Shown here: in pieces, positions 62,827 to 64,000 of the stretch
Numbering within the stretch: the stretch's first letter is position 1
How the letters are laid out: every line of letters begins with the position of its first letter
NCBI GenBank assembly: GCA_964016985.1
Contig: OZ024827.1
Coordinates: 77,888,335-77,952,334, forward strand
DNA from: Anodontia alba
Taxonomy: Eukaryota > Mollusca > Bivalvia > Lucinida > Lucinidae
DNA: 64,000 nt
Direction: 5' to 3'
Position numbers and translations under genes: made by a program
The notes under the pieces: generated by a model
The model's input: only the letters and a program-made list of their open reading frames with translations
Told to the model about the DNA's origin: nothing
Database searches by the model: none

Positions 62827-64000
62827 TTCGTTCTGAACCCGTTTTCAGTTTATTTCTCATTATGGCCTCTTTCTAAGACAGTTTACGAGCGGCAACGTTA
62901 ATAATTACCACCCTATTGGCTAATTCAGAAGACGACAATTTAATGATAGTTTTTACATTTTTTCCAGAAAACAGGATCTAACATTTCATGCAAACTGTCC
63001 CCATTGAATACAATTTGCATGATACAGACGAATCTCAATAGCTCGAAAACCGATGGCTCGTTCACCATGGCTAATTCGAACTCGTTTTTGAGTCCCTACG
63101 AAATTCTTCCAATAGATCAAGAAAACACATATTTAAGGAAGCTGTATTACTTCATTATGAAATTGTATGTTACAATTATTGTGTAGAAGATCGATAGATT
63201 TCCCATAATAAGCGACTTTGCTTCCTGACCTGGCGCCATGATTAACCTTCAATGACTCGAACTACACATGGCTCGAACAATTTTTCATGGTCCCAAAGGT
63301 GTTCGAGCCATTGAAGTTCGACTGTATGTCATATCCTGTTTCCTGGGAAAAATAAGAAAATTATCTCAAAATGTCTTCTTCTGAAAATTATACTAAGAGT
63401 GCTAAGCGTTAAAGAAGGCATCAATGCTCAAGATTTGATCTGCTTAGTTCAAGATTAGGTGTTGTTTTTTTTCAACTGAAAAGTAGTGATTCGTTCTGAT
63501 CCCAGTTTCAGATAACTTCTCTTTTTACCTTTTTCTAAGACAGATGCGAGCGGCAACGTTAACCATAACCACCCAATTTGCTGATTCAGCAGACGACGAA
63601 TTGGCGATAGTTTTCATATTTTTCCCAGAAAACGGGATTTGACATTTCATGAAATGTCAAATCCCTTTTTCTGGAAAAAATAAGATTATTGTCACAGAAT
63701 GTCGTCTGCTGAAAATTATACCAGGAGTGCTAAGCGTTAAAGAAGGCATCGATGATCAAGATTCGATCTGCATAGTTCAAGATAAGGATTTGTTTTTCAA
63801 TTGAAAAATAGTGATTCGTTCTGATCTCAGTTTCAGATAAATTCTCATTATGGCCTCTTTCTAAGACAGTTTGCGAGAGGCAACGTTAACCATTACCACC
63901 TTATTGGCTAATTCAGCAGACAACAAATTGGTGATATTTTTCATATTTTCCCAGAAAACAGGATTCGACATTTCATGCTAATTGTCTCCATTGAAAACAA
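62827..64000. repeat. Tandem array containing family C hairpins, runs off the window
   Basis: Three units start at about 62827, 63489 and 63814 (GATTCGTTCTGATC, CAGTTTCAGATAA, CTTTCTAAGACAG, GCGGCAACGTTAA), each with a family C hairpin (TTTGACATTTCATG). The unit is about 325-355 bp once the Tigger-like insertion in unit 1 is subtracted. Confidence 0.85.
63025..63324. mobile_element. Tigger-like MITE with TA duplication, inside a family C hairpin
   Basis: CAGACGAATCTCAATAGCTC on the left and CAGTCGAACTTCAATGGCTC (right end reverse complemented). TA occurs at 63023-63024 and 63325-63326. GGCTCGAAC / GTTCGAGCC motifs recur subterminally. It interrupts the stem TTTGCATGA/TGTCATATCC of the first array unit. 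Confidence 0.85.

Overview
The window looks like intronic and intergenic DNA of a repeat-rich marine invertebrate nuclear genome. A bivalve or other mollusc is my best guess, at moderate confidence. The basis is small exons with canonical GT/AG borders, kilobase introns, tRNA-headed SINEs, many AT-rich foldback MITEs, DIRS, mariner and non-LTR elements, and ~160-200 bp tandem arrays. Nothing prokaryotic or organellar is visible.

Two host genes are supported, both on the minus strand. Gene A begins with an ATG at 23268 and runs leftward through five coding exons (23167-23268, 22107-22223, 9914-9973, 5040-5133, 1918-2102). All four exon junctions keep one reading frame, giving 186 residues, and the gene leaves the window on the left. 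I do not recognise its product. Gene B begins at 54022 with a signal-peptide exon (53920-54022) and joins in frame to an exon at 46214-46344; later exons were not found.

The rest is mobile DNA. The most complete element is a DIRS-type tyrosine-recombinase retrotransposon (10434-16571, minus strand, in intron 2 of gene A). It has inverted terminal repeats, an internal complementary region, an intact gag-like ORF, an intact recombinase ORF, and an RT/RNase H frame broken by one TGA. It sits inside a copy of a 280 bp foldback element (family A, 10369-18079), which a mariner element (about 16690-17990) also entered. A second notable element (35135-38681) has about 0.5 kb inverted repeats, a 3 bp TTA duplication and a decayed ORF of a multicopy invertebrate family with an HEEAE acidic motif.

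Three foldback families with unrelated outer termini (A: CATTACGAAAAC; B: TACCGTATTC-like; F: TTAAGGAGGAG) share the same central hairpin built on TGTGGGTACTC. Other content: TTAA-bounded hairpin families, pogo/Tigger-like elements with TA duplications, three SINE copies, five decayed LINE fragments, palindromic AACGTC-type short elements, and tandem arrays at 6.5-8.3, 18.5-18.8, 39.5-40.3, 54.9-56.9 and 62.8-64.0 kb.

Family names A, B, C, D, E, F and R2 are labels made for this window only.
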